DNA of 64,000 nucleotides from Achromobacter sp. HZ34 (GCF_002209485.1 NZ_NJIX01000006.1:124001-188000), one strand, 5' to 3'. Positions 8,501 to 16,955 are shown, counted from the first letter of the stretch. Notes: generated by a model from the sequence alone, not told the origin. Made by a program: numbers and translations.

Positions 8501-11500
8501 CGGGTTCATGTCCGAACCCGCCTGCCATCCCTCTACTAAAACAATGTCGTGAACCTGCCCGTGGCGTCTGCGCGCCTGGCGCAGAACCTCCGCTACTGAC
8601 GCGGGCGTCACGTCCGTGGCAAGCACGGTCTGCTGGCCGGCTGCGTCCAGTTCCAGCCGCAAGGCCTGGGCCAGGGCCGCGCTTTGTTCATCGCCAATCA
8701 GCAGGCGGGTGCGCGACGCCGGGGCCGGCGCCTGTTCGTCCATGGCTGGCGCGCTGGCCAGGATCAGGTAGGGGGCGGACGCTGGATACGCGCTCAGGGT
8801 GATGGCCGGCGCGCAATGCAGGCCCATTTCGCGCAAGACGGCGATGCTGTCTTCCGCCGTCGGCAAGGGGGCATGGCTGCCGTCCTTGCCGGCCAGCCAC
8901 CAGGAGGTGCGTCCGCCGAACAGGAAATCCATCCAGGGCGTGGGCGGCGTGCCGCGCAGTAACAGGTTGCCGCCCGAGCGCAAACTGGTGCGGGCGTAGG
9001 CCAGCGCCTGGCGGAAGCGTTCAAGCGTATCGAATTCGCCATGCAGGACGACGAGATCGTAGCGTTCGCCATCGGGCGACGGCGCATCGGGTCCTATGGC
9101 GACGGCGCTTGCCAGGGGATATCCCGCCAGCGGACCGTGACGGGCGGCCTCGACGGCATCGGGGTCGGGCGAGGCATAGCGGTAGTCCGCCACGTCGAAG
9201 TCCAGCACCGCGCAGCACGCGCTGCCTATCAGCGGCAGGCCCTGGGCGACTTCCAGTACGGCGATGCGCTGGCCCGGCGCGCGCATGCATACGGCGCGCT
9301 GCAGGGCTTCGGCCAAGGCTTCGGCCAGCATCTGGCCCCGTGCGGCGCCCAGCACCATGCGGCTGAGCGCCGTCGGCGTGGCCGAGCGCGGCACGATCTG
9401 TTCGATGTCCACGGTACCGGTCAGCAGCGCGGGCAGATGCATGCCGACGCGGCCGGCGGCGAGGATGGCAGGAAAGTAGTCGGGGTAGTCGCGCAGCAGA
9501 CTGTTCCAGATGTCGGCGGCGGTGGCTTCCCTGGCTTCATCCGCCTGGTCGGCTTCGTCCGCCTTCTCGGCCTCGTTCGCCGCGTCATCCTTGAGCGTCC
9601 ATCCCGTCGGATCGGCGTGCGCATAGCCGGCCAACGTCGCCCGGGTCAGCACGTGCTCGTACAGCGGGGCCGAGCGGGGATGCTGGCGCGTGTGGCGTTC
9701 CACCTGGGCGTTGGTCAGCCGCGCGCCATCCTTGGCCAGTGTGCGTAACGCCTCGATCGCATAGCGGTCGCACAGGCTCTCCAGCAAAGGGTCGACTTCC
9801 TGGCTGTAGCGGTCCGTTTCCTCGCTGCTGCTGCCCTGGCCCTTGCCATGGTCCGGCACCGTCGGCCACAGCTCGCGCAAGCGTGCCTCCAGCGCGGCGG
9901 CGGGCAGGGCTTGCGGCGGCATGGGCGCATACAGATGGGGACGCGGCGTCAGCACGCAATCGACGTAGTCGAACTGCTCGGCGGCCGGCTTGGCCAGCCT
10001 GACCGCACGGAAATTCGCGTCGTCGACATTGGCCACCAGGCGGCCCTGGCCGTCGTAGAGCGCAAAATCCGCCCCCACTGAATGGGGGGCGCGTCGGCGC
10101 AGGCGCGCCTGCGCATAGCGTGGCAGGCCCTGGCCGGCATGCAGGCTGACGCGCCCGATGCGCGCCGGGACGAAGGCAATGCCCTGGCCCATGGCGGGAT
10201 CGTCGCGCAGCAGATGGATGAGAAGCTGGAAACTGCAATCCAGCAGGGCCGGATGCAGGTGCGAGGTGCTGAGTTCCTGCGTCAGGCTGGCCGGCGGCTT
10301 GAGCCGGGCGAAGACCGTGTCGGCGGCCAGGCGCCAGCCATGGACGATGGCGCGGTAGGCCGGGCCATAGGCCAGGCCCACGGCGCATGTCAGCGCGTGG
10401 TGCTCGCCTTCGTCGAAGTCCGGTTCGCGCATCGGCGGCGTGACGGCGGCCGCGCCACGCAGGCAGGTGGCATTGGCCTGGCGCCGGATGCGCCCGCCGG
10501 CGTGGACGGTCCATGACGCATCGCCGTTGATGTCGCGGCCGAGGATGCGGAAACGGCCGTCCTCGTGGTCCAGCGCCAGGCGCACGCGCTTGCCCGGGGC
10601 GGCGTTCAGCACCAAGGGCGAGCGGATGTCCAGGTCTTCGATGTCCGCATAGCTGCCCGGCTGCCATTCCATGGCGGCGGCCAGGGCCAGTTCCACGAAA
10701 CCCGTGCCGGGGAAGACGGCGGCGCCACCCACGACATGGTCGGCCAGCGTTGGATGGCGTCCGGTGTCCAGGATGTTTTCCCACACGCCTTCGTGCTGGC
10801 GGACGGGATAGCCCAGCAGGGGGTGGACCCGTTCGCGCATCAGCACGCCAAGGGATTGGGGCGTGTCGCCGAACCAGTGGCGTTCCCGTTGCCAGGGATA
10901 GGCGGGCATGGGCGTATGTTCGCCCTTCCAGGGGAACAGCGCCTGCCAGTCCACGTCGGCGCCGCTGAGTATGGTCTGGCCGGCCGCATCGTGGATACGC
11001 GCCGGCAGGTCTTCGTTGCGGGCGGCGGTAATCAGGATCCGGCCGGGCCGGTCCGCGATGTCCAGGGCGTCCTTGATGTAGCCGCGCAGGACCGGATGCG
11101 GGCCTATCTCCACGAAGACGTTCAGGCCGTCGGCGATGACGCGCTGGCAGGCCTCGGAAAATTGAACCGGCAGGCGCACGTTGTGCCACCAGTACGTCGC
11201 ATCCAGTTTGCTGCCTGCTTCCTGGGTGCCGCTTACCGCTGAATAGAAGGCGACGTCGCTGTCCGCGCAGTGCAGGTCTGCCAGCGCATGCTTGATCTCG
11301 CCTTCGATGGCATCCATGGCCGGACTGTGGAAGGCGTAGTCCAGATCCAGCCGGCGATGGAAGACACCGCGTTCCCGCAGCACTTCTTCCATCAGGTCCA
11401 GCGCGGCGGGATCGCCAGCGACCGTGGCGCCGCGATGGCTGTTGCCGCCGGCCAGCACCAGGCGGGTGCCTGCTTCGAGTTCGTCCAGCAAGGCCTGCGC

Positions 11501-13591
11501 CTGCGTGGCGCCCAGGCCGACGGCGCTCATGCGGCCTTGGCCGCGCGTCTGGCCTTGCAAGCGGCTGCGGTGATAGATCACCTTGACGGCTTCGGGCAGG
11601 GTCAGCGCGCCGCAGGCCCAGGCCGCGGCCACTTCACCCACGCTGTGTCCCATCGTGGCGAGCGGCACCACGCCGCGTTGCGCGAACATGCGGGTGATGC
11701 CCACCTGCAGCGCGAAGAGCGCAGGCTGGGCGATTTCGGTGCGGTCGTAGCGGTCGGAGGCGACGGTTTCCGCGGCGGCGTCCGTGGGTCTATCGACCGT
11801 CGTTTCGGTCGCAACGGCGGTCGCTGATGTAAGTGCCTGGGTGGTTGCCGGGTCTCCTGCCAACGCTGCCGCCACGGAGAAATCCGCGTATTCCGCGAAC
11901 AGCGCATCCACCTCGTGGACCGCCGCCGCGAACACCGGGTCGGCCATGAGCCGCCTGCCCATGCCGGCCCATTGCGAACCATTGCCCGAGTAGACGAAGA
12001 CCGGGCCGCGCGCGTTGCGCAATCCCGTGGCCATCGACACGGAGAGCTTGGGCGCCTGGTCTTCCGCCAGGGCCAGCAGGTCGGCAGCGACGCGCTTCCG
12101 GTCGCTGGCGAACACCAGCGCGCGTTGTGCGTGCCAGTCGCGGCGGCGGGTGGCGTGATAGGCGAAGTCATAGATCGGCCGATCCGGTTCGGCGCGCAGG
12201 GCGGCGGCCAGCGCCGCGGCGGATGCGCGCAGCGCTTGCTGCGTGCGGCCCGTGACGACCAGCGGCACGGGGGCATTCTTGATCAGCTTGGTCGCGGGGG
12301 CCTGGGCGGGGCGGGGCGCGCTTTGCAGAATGACGTGCGCATTGGCGCCGCCGAAGCCGAAGGAGTTGACCCCGACGGTCAGCTTGCCGCGTGGTTTAAG
12401 GTGCCGGTTCTGGGTGACGACCTCGATATTCCAGCCTTGGAAGTCGATGTGGGGATTCAGATTGCGCACGCCGATGGTTGCGGGCACCGTGCGGTGAATC
12501 AAGGTGTAGATGGCTTTCACCAGCCCCGCCACGCCGGAGGCTGGTTCCAGGTGGCCCATATTGCTTTTGATGGAGCCGATGGGCAGTGGCCGGTTGGCGG
12601 GCCGTGCCTGGCCCAGTGCCGCGCCGATGGCGTGCGTCTCGATGGGGTCGCCCACCGCGGTGCCCGTGCCGTGGGCTTCCAGGTAGTCCAGTTCGATGGG
12701 CTTGATGCCGGCCTGTGCGTAGGCGCGCCGCATCAAGTCGGCCTGGGCGTCGGCGCTGGGGACGGTGAGGCCGGTCTTGCGGCCATCGGTATTGACGACG
12801 GTGCCCGCGACCACGGCCAGGATACGGTCGCTGTCGGCCAGGGCCTGGTCATAGTCCTTGAGGATGAACACGCCGCCGCCTTCGGAGCGCACGTAGCCGT
12901 CGCCGGCGGCGTCGAACACGCTGCAGTGGCCGCGGCGCGACAGCATGGACGCCTTGGAGAAGGAGATGAAGCCGTAGGGGTGCAGGTGCAGGCTGATGCC
13001 GCCGGTGATGGCATGGCTGCATTCGCCACCGAGGATGGCGCGGCAGGCCTGGTGGAACGCCACCAGCGATGACGAGCAGGCGGTGTCCATGGCCATGCTG
13101 GGGCCGCGCAGGTCGAAGAAATACGACAGCCGGTTGGCCGCGGTGCTGGACGTATTGCCGGTGGCCGTGGAGGCATCGACCACGTCCATGTCTTCAGCCA
13201 TGCGATAGGCGTAGTCGGCGCTGGCGATACCGATGTAGACGCCGCAATCGCTGCCGCGTAACGAGGTCGGTTTGATGCCGGCGTCTTCCACCGCTTCCCA
13301 GGTCATTTCCAGCAGCAGGCGCTGTTGCGGATCCATCTGTGCGGCTTCGCGTGGCGAGATGCCGAAGAAGTCGGCATCGAAGCCGGTGATATCGCCGATG
13401 GTCCCGGCCGCGTGGGTATACGCGGTGCCGGGTTGTTCCTTGTCCGGGTGCAGATAGGCATCGGATGACCAGCGTCCGGGTTGGACCTGCGTGATCAAGT
13501 CTTTGCCTTCAAGCAGGTCGGCCCAATACGTTGCGGCCGTGGTGCCTGGGAATCTGAATGCGAGGCCAACGATAGCGACACGCTTCCCCAT
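5588..13591 (-). CDS. Type I reducing polyketide/fatty-acid synthase, KS-AT-DH-(MT)-ER-KR-ACP
   Basis: 2667 residues, single module. KS about 1-425 (DTACSSSL Cys, EAHGTGT and SNMGHLEP His). AT about 525-835 (GHSVGE; YAFHS, closer to the malonyl-type signature). DH about 915-1190 (HVVGGAAVFP fits HxxxGxxxxP; DCSFQ as the second motif). A methyltransferase-like region, about 1290-1640, lacks the glycine-rich SAM loop. ER about 1870-2190 (GAAGGVG). KR about 2255-2430 (TGGLGGFG; SSATSLFGNPGQSSYVAANH with Ser, Tyr and Asn). ACP about 2525-2600 (GLDSLM). There is no thioesterase. The protein should build a fully reduced acyl chain iteratively; the next gene, an oxoamine synthase, probably releases it. 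A good ribosome site (TAAGGA) precedes the ATG. The architecture resembles RkpA/WcbR of capsule loci; a free secondary-lipid pathway is an alternative. Confidence 0.95.
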   Translation of the reverse strand: MGKRVAIVGLAFRFPGTTAATYWADLLEGKDLITQVQPGRWSSDAYLHPDKEQPGTAYTHAAGTIGDITGFDADFFGISPREAAQMDPQQRLLLEMTWEAVEDAGIKPTSLRGSDCGVYIGIASADYAYRMAEDMDVVDASTATGNTSSTAANRLSYFFDLRGPSMAMDTACSSSLVAFHQACRAILGGECSHAITGGISLHLHPYGFISFSKASMLSRRGHCSVFDAAGDGYVRSEGGGVFILKDYDQALADSDRILAVVAGTVVNTDGRKTGLTVPSADAQADLMRRAYAQAGIKPIELDYLEAHGTGTAVGDPIETHAIGAALGQARPANRPLPIGSIKSNMGHLEPASGVAGLVKAIYTLIHRTVPATIGVRNLNPHIDFQGWNIEVVTQNRHLKPRGKLTVGVNSFGFGGANAHVILQSAPRPAQAPATKLIKNAPVPLVVTGRTQQALRASAAALAAALRAEPDRPIYDFAYHATRRRDWHAQRALVFASDRKRVAADLLALAEDQAPKLSVSMATGLRNARGPVFVYSGNGSQWAGMGRRLMADPVFAAAVHEVDALFAEYADFSVAAALAGDPATTQALTSATAVATETTVDRPTDAAAETVASDRYDRTEIAQPALFALQVGITRMFAQRGVVPLATMGHSVGEVAAAWACGALTLPEAVKVIYHRSRLQGQTRGQGRMSAVGLGATQAQALLDELEAGTRLVLAGGNSHRGATVAGDPAALDLMEEVLRERGVFHRRLDLDYAFHSPAMDAIEGEIKHALADLHCADSDVAFYSAVSGTQEAGSKLDATYWWHNVRLPVQFSEACQRVIADGLNVFVEIGPHPVLRGYIKDALDIADRPGRILITAARNEDLPARIHDAAGQTILSGADVDWQALFPWKGEHTPMPAYPWQRERHWFGDTPQSLGVLMRERVHPLLGYPVRQHEGVWENILDTGRHPTLADHVVGGAAVFPGTGFVELALAAAMEWQPGSYADIEDLDIRSPLVLNAAPGKRVRLALDHEDGRFRILGRDINGDASWTVHAGGRIRRQANATCLRGAAAVTPPMREPDFDEGEHHALTCAVGLAYGPAYRAIVHGWRLAADTVFARLKPPASLTQELSTSHLHPALLDCSFQLLIHLLRDDPAMGQGIAFVPARIGRVSLHAGQGLPRYAQARLRRRAPHSVGADFALYDGQGRLVANVDDANFRAVRLAKPAAEQFDYVDCVLTPRPHLYAPMPPQALPAAALEARLRELWPTVPDHGKGQGSSSEETDRYSQEVDPLLESLCDRYAIEALRTLAKDGARLTNAQVERHTRQHPRSAPLYEHVLTRATLAGYAHADPTGWTLKDDAANEAEKADEADQADEAREATAADIWNSLLRDYPDYFPAILAAGRVGMHLPALLTGTVDIEQIVPRSATPTALSRMVLGAARGQMLAEALAEALQRAVCMRAPGQRIAVLEVAQGLPLIGSACCAVLDFDVADYRYASPDPDAVEAARHGPLAGYPLASAVAIGPDAPSPDGERYDLVVLHGEFDTLERFRQALAYARTSLRSGGNLLLRGTPPTPWMDFLFGGRTSWWLAGKDGSHAPLPTAEDSIAVLREMGLHCAPAITLSAYPASAPYLILASAPAMDEQAPAPASRTRLLIGDEQSAALAQALRLELDAAGQQTVLATDVTPASVAEVLRQARRRHGQVHDIVLVEGWQAGSDMNPAMNSNMNSDTGSDTSASTGSRTTSNRDPRTGSPAPEAPSFDGLVRRCALAAAIIQACESSDPTASAPATIWLVTRNAGLAMGGGDPREEGIFDAALWGYGRTLANEATNYRMRLVDVMATTAVPALACELLHPDLEDEILLDADGARRVPRVRVVPRPAECAVNGMDGLVDDLEHGRDTSPMQNPPATQPAAQAAALPPITHATGPLYARLDFDLPGQLRNLHWQAVQSIAPAQDQIEVRVAATGLNFRDVMYTLGLLPDDAIDNGYAGPTLGLEFAGEITRLGAAVTGYKPGDRVVGFGPSSFGEHILTQPSAIVTIPADFSFEAAATIPSTFFTAWYALHHLAHLEPGEKILIHGAAGGVGIAAIQLAQSLGADIYATAGSDEKRDFLRLMGVTHVYDSRSLSYADEILADTGGEGVDVVLNSLAGEAINRNLHVLRPFGRFLELGKRDFHENTRIGMRPLRNNVSYFGIDADQLMSARPDLTRRLFGAMMGGFGEGLLHPLPYTVFDANDVVDAFRYMQQAQQIGKIVVTYRHGIRHIRAPRPSAPQRLRLPAQATYLVTGGLGGFGLRTAQWLAEKGARHLVLVGRRGVADDTARAAIAALEDQGVQVHAQSCDVTDEQALQGLLQHIARALPPLRGIVHAAVVIEDGLARNASAETIERTMAAKVLGAQHLHALTQALPLDFCIYYSSATSLFGNPGQSSYVAANHALEALAVQRRDQGLPATCVRWGAIDDVGFLARNEKVKDALLARIGGRALAAAAALDALEGLLLADASGQAVLDLQWPTLARLLPTAAAPRFVELARGDRDSDQDPTHDVAHLLATLDDTALHAAFGDMLKAEIGEVLRVAPDKIDPERSLYDMGLDSLMGVELIAALESRFGVRLPVMTLSESPTVIKLTARLIAMLRGEGAAAPADRTSSMVEKLVADHAADIPDAAVAQFVADIKSGKTENGKPENGNAAPPHRMTP

Positions 13592-14106
13592 GAACGGTCC
13601 TTACAGCGTCACGTCTGATTCATGCCGCAGGCGCGTATAGCCAGGGCTTTTTCGATCGGGCTGGGTTATTGGTGTGCCACTTTACTTGGACGTTTGGAGA
13701 AGTTGAATTGGCGTTTCAATTGATACTCCGGCACTGGAAAAACGTAATCTCGCGCGTTGCGTTGCGCGAGTGCGGCGCGCGTGAATATTCGGTCATGTTG
13801 AATATGGCGATTGCGGCGTTACGTATGTCCGCGCGAGATGCGCGGATGGAATTGCAACGTAAGTGGCGGTGGAAGGCGTGGGGGCGATTCCGCCGTGGAC
13901 AGGTGAGAAGCTGTCGAGGGATTTCCAGGAACAGGCGCGAGCCGGGATGCAAAGAGGAGGCGGCCGGGCTGTCGCGCGGCGCCGACAGGTTCGCTGTTAC
14001 TTTGCTCCGAGATTGGCGCGGCGTTGGACAAGCGCAAAAAACTATGTATAATTCTCCCTCTCAGCAGTTGCAGCGCGGCACGAAGTGCCAAGCAAAGTAG
14101 CTTGCC
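13592..14106. other. Non-coding stretch between the polyketide synthase and tRNA-Lys genes
   Basis: About 515 bases without a convincing gene. The left end must hold the minus-strand promoter and ribosome site of the polyketide synthase gene; the right end holds the tRNA promoter. Between roughly 13680 and 13990 no family-like protein is seen in any frame. No integrase or insertion sequence is visible. Confidence 0.6.
14024..14052 (+). promoter_or_regulatory. Sigma-70 promoter of the tRNA-Lys gene
   Basis: TTGGAC at 14024-14029 and a perfect TATAAT at 14047-14052 are separated by exactly 17 bases, followed by a pyrimidine-rich start region. The tRNA begins 54 bases after the -10 box, so a short 5' leader is expected. 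Confidence 0.85.
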
Positions 14107-14182
14107 GGGCTGTTAGCTCAGTTGGTAGAGCAGCGGACTCTTAATCCGTAGGTCGAGTGTTCGAGCCACTCACAGCCCACCA
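14107..14182 (+). tRNA. tRNA-Lys (anticodon CTT)
   Basis: 76 bases forming a full cloverleaf: acceptor stem GGGCTGT pairs with ACAGCCC (14172-14178), the D-arm contains AGCTCAGTTGGTAGAGC, the anticodon loop CTCTTAA reads CTT, and the T-arm is GAGTG-TTCGAGC-CACTC. The 3' CCA is encoded. It reads AAG lysine codons. It is transcribed alone from its own promoter and followed at once by a terminator. Confidence 0.96.
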
Positions 14183-14193
14183 GAATATCAAGT

Positions 14194-14222
14194 AAAAAGC
14201 CCACCTTCATGGTGGGCTTTTT
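14194..14222 (+). terminator. Intrinsic terminator after tRNA-Lys
   Basis: AAAAAGCCCACC, a five-base loop, and GGTGGGCTTTTT form a 12-bp hairpin ending in a T run, 12 bases after the tRNA CCA. Symmetric A/T flanks would let it work on both strands. Confidence 0.9.
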
Positions 14223-14412
14223 GCGTCTTGGCTATGCCGACGGCGTTGCAGAATGCCTGGTCGATGCCCTGGCCTATTGCTCTCCTTCGCGCTGCCCGAT
14301 GGAACGGCGTAAGTCCTTGCCTCCGCGGCGAGCAACATGGCGCAGCGCTCGCTTCATGGCCATCTTCGGGTGACCATGGCAGCCGCACGCTATCGCCGAC
14401 CACCCTTTGCCC

Positions 14413-14664
14413 TCAGGGAAGGCTCATATCCATACCCAGCATCCTGGCCAGGCCGAAGGCCAGGAACAGGACGCCAACCAGCACCACGACGAAGACGGCA
14501 ACCACCTTGCCGCTCGTGAGCAGCAATGCGCGCGTGTCTTTCCCCTTCTTCCCCTGGTCGTAATGCCACTTGATGGCGAAGAACATGCACGTGCCGAACA
14601 CGAGCACCTTGAAGGTAAGGAAGACTACCGGGATCCAATCGATCATTTGAGATTTATCAGCCAT
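14413..14664 (-). CDS. Small two-helix inner-membrane protein of unknown function
   Basis: 83 residues from the ATG at 14664 (MADKSQMIDW). Two hydrophobic helices, about residues 10-31 and 50-75, flank a short positively charged loop (YDQGKKGKDTR). The family is not recognised. It is divergent from a MocR-type regulator, with 158 bases between the two starts; MocR regulators commonly control the divergent gene, so it may be a target. The ribosome site is weak. Support for a real gene is the clean membrane topology, length and position. Confidence 0.65.
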   Translation of the reverse strand: MADKSQMIDWIPVVFLTFKVLVFGTCMFFAIKWHYDQGKKGKDTRALLLTSGKVVAVFVVVLVGVLFLAFGLARMLGMDMSLP

Positions 14665-14822
14665 GACTTGACTCTGCCTGCTGTGAAGAGCACCACCTCC
14701 CGAATCAGGGGGGCGGAAACGTCGGCGACCGCGGTTCTTGTATGGCAGTCGTTGCGCGTTTACAGACATACTACTAAAAAGCAATATCCATACATCGAAG
14801 AAAAACGCCGCCTTTGACAGCC

Positions 14823-16205
14823 ATGCAACACGACAATTTGCCCCGCTGGTTGCCGCGCTTGACCGCGCAGGGCGGCCCCCGTTTCTTGCAGATCGCGGAT
14901 GCGTTGCAGGCGGCGATGGCAGGCGGGGCGCTGAAACCCGGTGACCGGCTGCCTCCGCAGCGCCAGCTGGCGGCACAGCTGGACGTCGACCTGACGACGA
15001 TCACGCGCGCCTACGACGAAGCCAGGCGACGCCACCTTCTGGAGGGGCGTGGCGCGCGCGGCACCTATGTCGCCGCGCCGAAAGTCGAATTGACCTCGGT
15101 CCTCGACCTGAGCATGAATACCCCACCGCCGCCGGATGGCGTGGACTTCGACGACATGTTGAAGCAAGGCCTGTCCCAGGTATTGATGGGGGCGGATACC
15201 GACTTGCTGATGACTTACCACCTGGGCGGGGGCAGCGACTCCGACCGCCAGGCGGGAGCCAAATGGCTGGAGCCGATGTTTGGATATCTGGATTCCGGAC
15301 AGGTCCTCGTCTGTCCAGGGGCGCAGGCGGCGATCGCCGCGTTGATCCTTGCGCTGACGGAGCCTGGCGATGTGATCCTGGCAGAGCCGACCAGCTATCC
15401 CGGCTTGCGTGCCGCCGCGACCCAATTCGGCCGGCGCATCATTGCAGTGGGAGCGGACCGGCACGGGATGGTGCCGGAGATGCTTGAGCAAGCGTGCCGC
15501 AAGCACAAGCCTGCGCTGGTGTACCTCAATCCGACATTGCAAAACCCGACGGCCGTCACCATTGGGGAGCGCCGGCGCAAGGAACTTGCCAGCATCGCGC
15601 AGCGCTGCCATGTACGCATCATCGAGGACGATCCCTACTGGCTGCTTGCCGATGCCCCGCCGCCGCCCATCGCCACGTTTGCGCCGGCGCAGGTGTATTA
15701 CATCTCGACCCTGTCGAAATGCCTGACGCCCGGCCTGCGTGTGGCCTTCGTGCTCATACGAGACCCGCAAGAGCGGGAGCGTTTCCTGGTTGCACTGAGA
15801 TCATTCGCGCTGATGGTCGCCCCTCTGACGGCTGCCTTGGCCACGCAGTGGATCCTCGATGGTTCGGCTGCCGGATTGATGGAAGGCGTACGCAAGGAGG
15901 CGCGCCTGCGCTACCGGATGGCCGGGGATATCCTGGCGGGGCGGTATGGCGGCGCTGGCGATGGCCTGCATGTATGGCTCGAATTGCCGGGGTATTGGAC
16001 CTCCGCGCAGTTCGCACGTGCCGCCGACAGCGAAGGCATAGCCGTTACGCCGGCGGAAGCCTTCGCCACCGGCAGCCAATCCGTGAATGCCGTCCGCATC
16101 TCCCTGGGCAGCATCAAGGACCGTGGACGCTTACAGGCGGCCCTGCAACGGCTGTCTCACCTGCTGGCGCGACAACCCGAGCCGTTCAGCGCGGCCGTGG
16201 TTTAG
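14823..16205 (+). CDS. MocR-family PLP-dependent GntR transcriptional regulator
   Basis: 460 residues from the ATG at 14823; a TTG three codons upstream is an alternative. N-terminal GntR winged helix: LKPGDRLPPQRQLAAQLDVD, then TTITRAYDEA (about residues 35-80). The rest is a fold-type I aminotransferase domain with the PLP lysine in STLSKCLTPGLR. MocR proteins bind PLP or an aldimine as effector and regulate transcription. The divergent small membrane-protein gene at 14664 is the natural candidate target; the metabolite sensed is unknown. Confidence 0.9.
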   Translation: MQHDNLPRWLPRLTAQGGPRFLQIADALQAAMAGGALKPGDRLPPQRQLAAQLDVDLTTITRAYDEARRRHLLEGRGARGTYVAAPKVELTSVLDLSMNTPPPPDGVDFDDMLKQGLSQVLMGADTDLLMTYHLGGGSDSDRQAGAKWLEPMFGYLDSGQVLVCPGAQAAIAALILALTEPGDVILAEPTSYPGLRAAATQFGRRIIAVGADRHGMVPEMLEQACRKHKPALVYLNPTLQNPTAVTIGERRRKELASIAQRCHVRIIEDDPYWLLADAPPPPIATFAPAQVYYISTLSKCLTPGLRVAFVLIRDPQERERFLVALRSFALMVAPLTAALATQWILDGSAAGLMEGVRKEARLRYRMAGDILAGRYGGAGDGLHVWLELPGYWTSAQFARAADSEGIAVTPAEAFATGSQSVNAVRISLGSIKDRGRLQAALQRLSHLLARQPEPFSAAVV

Positions 16206-16226
16206 CTGGCGCATCCTCCCCGCACT

Positions 16227-16814
16227 TTACGCGCCACGCCGCTTCGTCGGATCCGACACCACGACCAGCGCCTGCGCGGGCGTGTTGCCCAGCGAGCGTG
16301 ACCGGTGGGGCAGGGAGGCATTGAAGTACAGCGAGTCGCCGGCCGTCATCGCCACGGTGTGGTCGGCGAAGATGACCTCCATGTCGCCGTTGACGACGTA
16401 GATCAACTCCTCGCCCGCATGGCTGACCAGTTCGTGTTCGGCCTCCACCGAAAACGGCGGGGTCATCATGAATGGGGTCATCGCCTTGTCCAGGCGTTCG
16501 GAGGCGATGGCTTCATAGGTGTAGCCAAGGCGCTCCCGCGACGGGCTGAAAGGAACCCGGTCGGCAGCGCGCACCAGCAAAACCTCGCTGGACTGCGCGG
16601 ACGTCCCGATCAACTGGTCGACACTGATATCCAGCGCCTTCGCCAACCTCAGCAACGTGCCGATGGTCGGGGACGACAGGCCACGTTCCAGCTTGGAAAG
16701 ATAGCTCTTGGTCAATGCGGCGCGCTCCGCCACCTGCTCCAAGGTCAGTGCGTTCAGCTTCCGAAACGATGCCAGGCGTTCCCCCAAGGCGTTGTCGCGC
16801 GGTTTGTCTTCCAT
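16227..16814 (-). CDS. XRE-family regulator with C-terminal cupin domain
   Basis: 195 residues from the ATG at 16814 (MEDKPRDN). Helix-turn-helix at about residues 10-68 (LTLEQVAERAALTKSYLSKLE), linker, then a cupin effector domain at about 105-190 (HAGEELIYVVNGDMEV, and AGDSLYFNASLPH). Regulators of this build control small catabolic or transport operons by binding a ligand in the cupin. It is divergent from the Bug receptor gene at 17000, and the gap contains two palindromes with GTGTC half-sites that are good operator candidates. A longer in-frame start at 16868 exists but would add an unstructured leader. Confidence 0.9.
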   Translation of the reverse strand: MEDKPRDNALGERLASFRKLNALTLEQVAERAALTKSYLSKLERGLSSPTIGTLLRLAKALDISVDQLIGTSAQSSEVLLVRAADRVPFSPSRERLGYTYEAIASERLDKAMTPFMMTPPFSVEAEHELVSHAGEELIYVVNGDMEVIFADHTVAMTAGDSLYFNASLPHRSRSLGNTPAQALVVVSDPTKRRGA

Positions 16815-16910
16815 GTCCCTGCAAATACCCCTGACCGCGCCGCAGCCGTATCGGGCTGCTTTGCGCAAAGCGGAAATTCTAGACCGAGGGTTTTACCGGA
16901 TCAACTTGAG

Positions 16911-16955
16911 TTGCCCGATAGGACACCATTGTGTCATTATAAACACTGCAGTGTC
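16911..16955 (+). promoter_or_regulatory. Candidate promoter and XRE-cupin operator for the Bug/aldolase operon
   Basis: A possible -35 TTGCCC (16911-16916) and -10 CATTAT (16935-16940) overlap GACAC-catt-GTGTC (16922-16935). A perfect 12-bp palindrome, ACACTGCAGTGT, lies at 16943-16954. The GTGTC half-sites at 16931 and 16951 are 20 bases apart, two helical turns, which suits two dimers binding side by side. Confidence 0.55.

Noticed and set aside
8400-8530. Repeat tract inside the polyketide synthase gene considered as a CRISPR-like array
   Set aside because: Units are short, imperfect, in frame and without spacers; they code for a linker.
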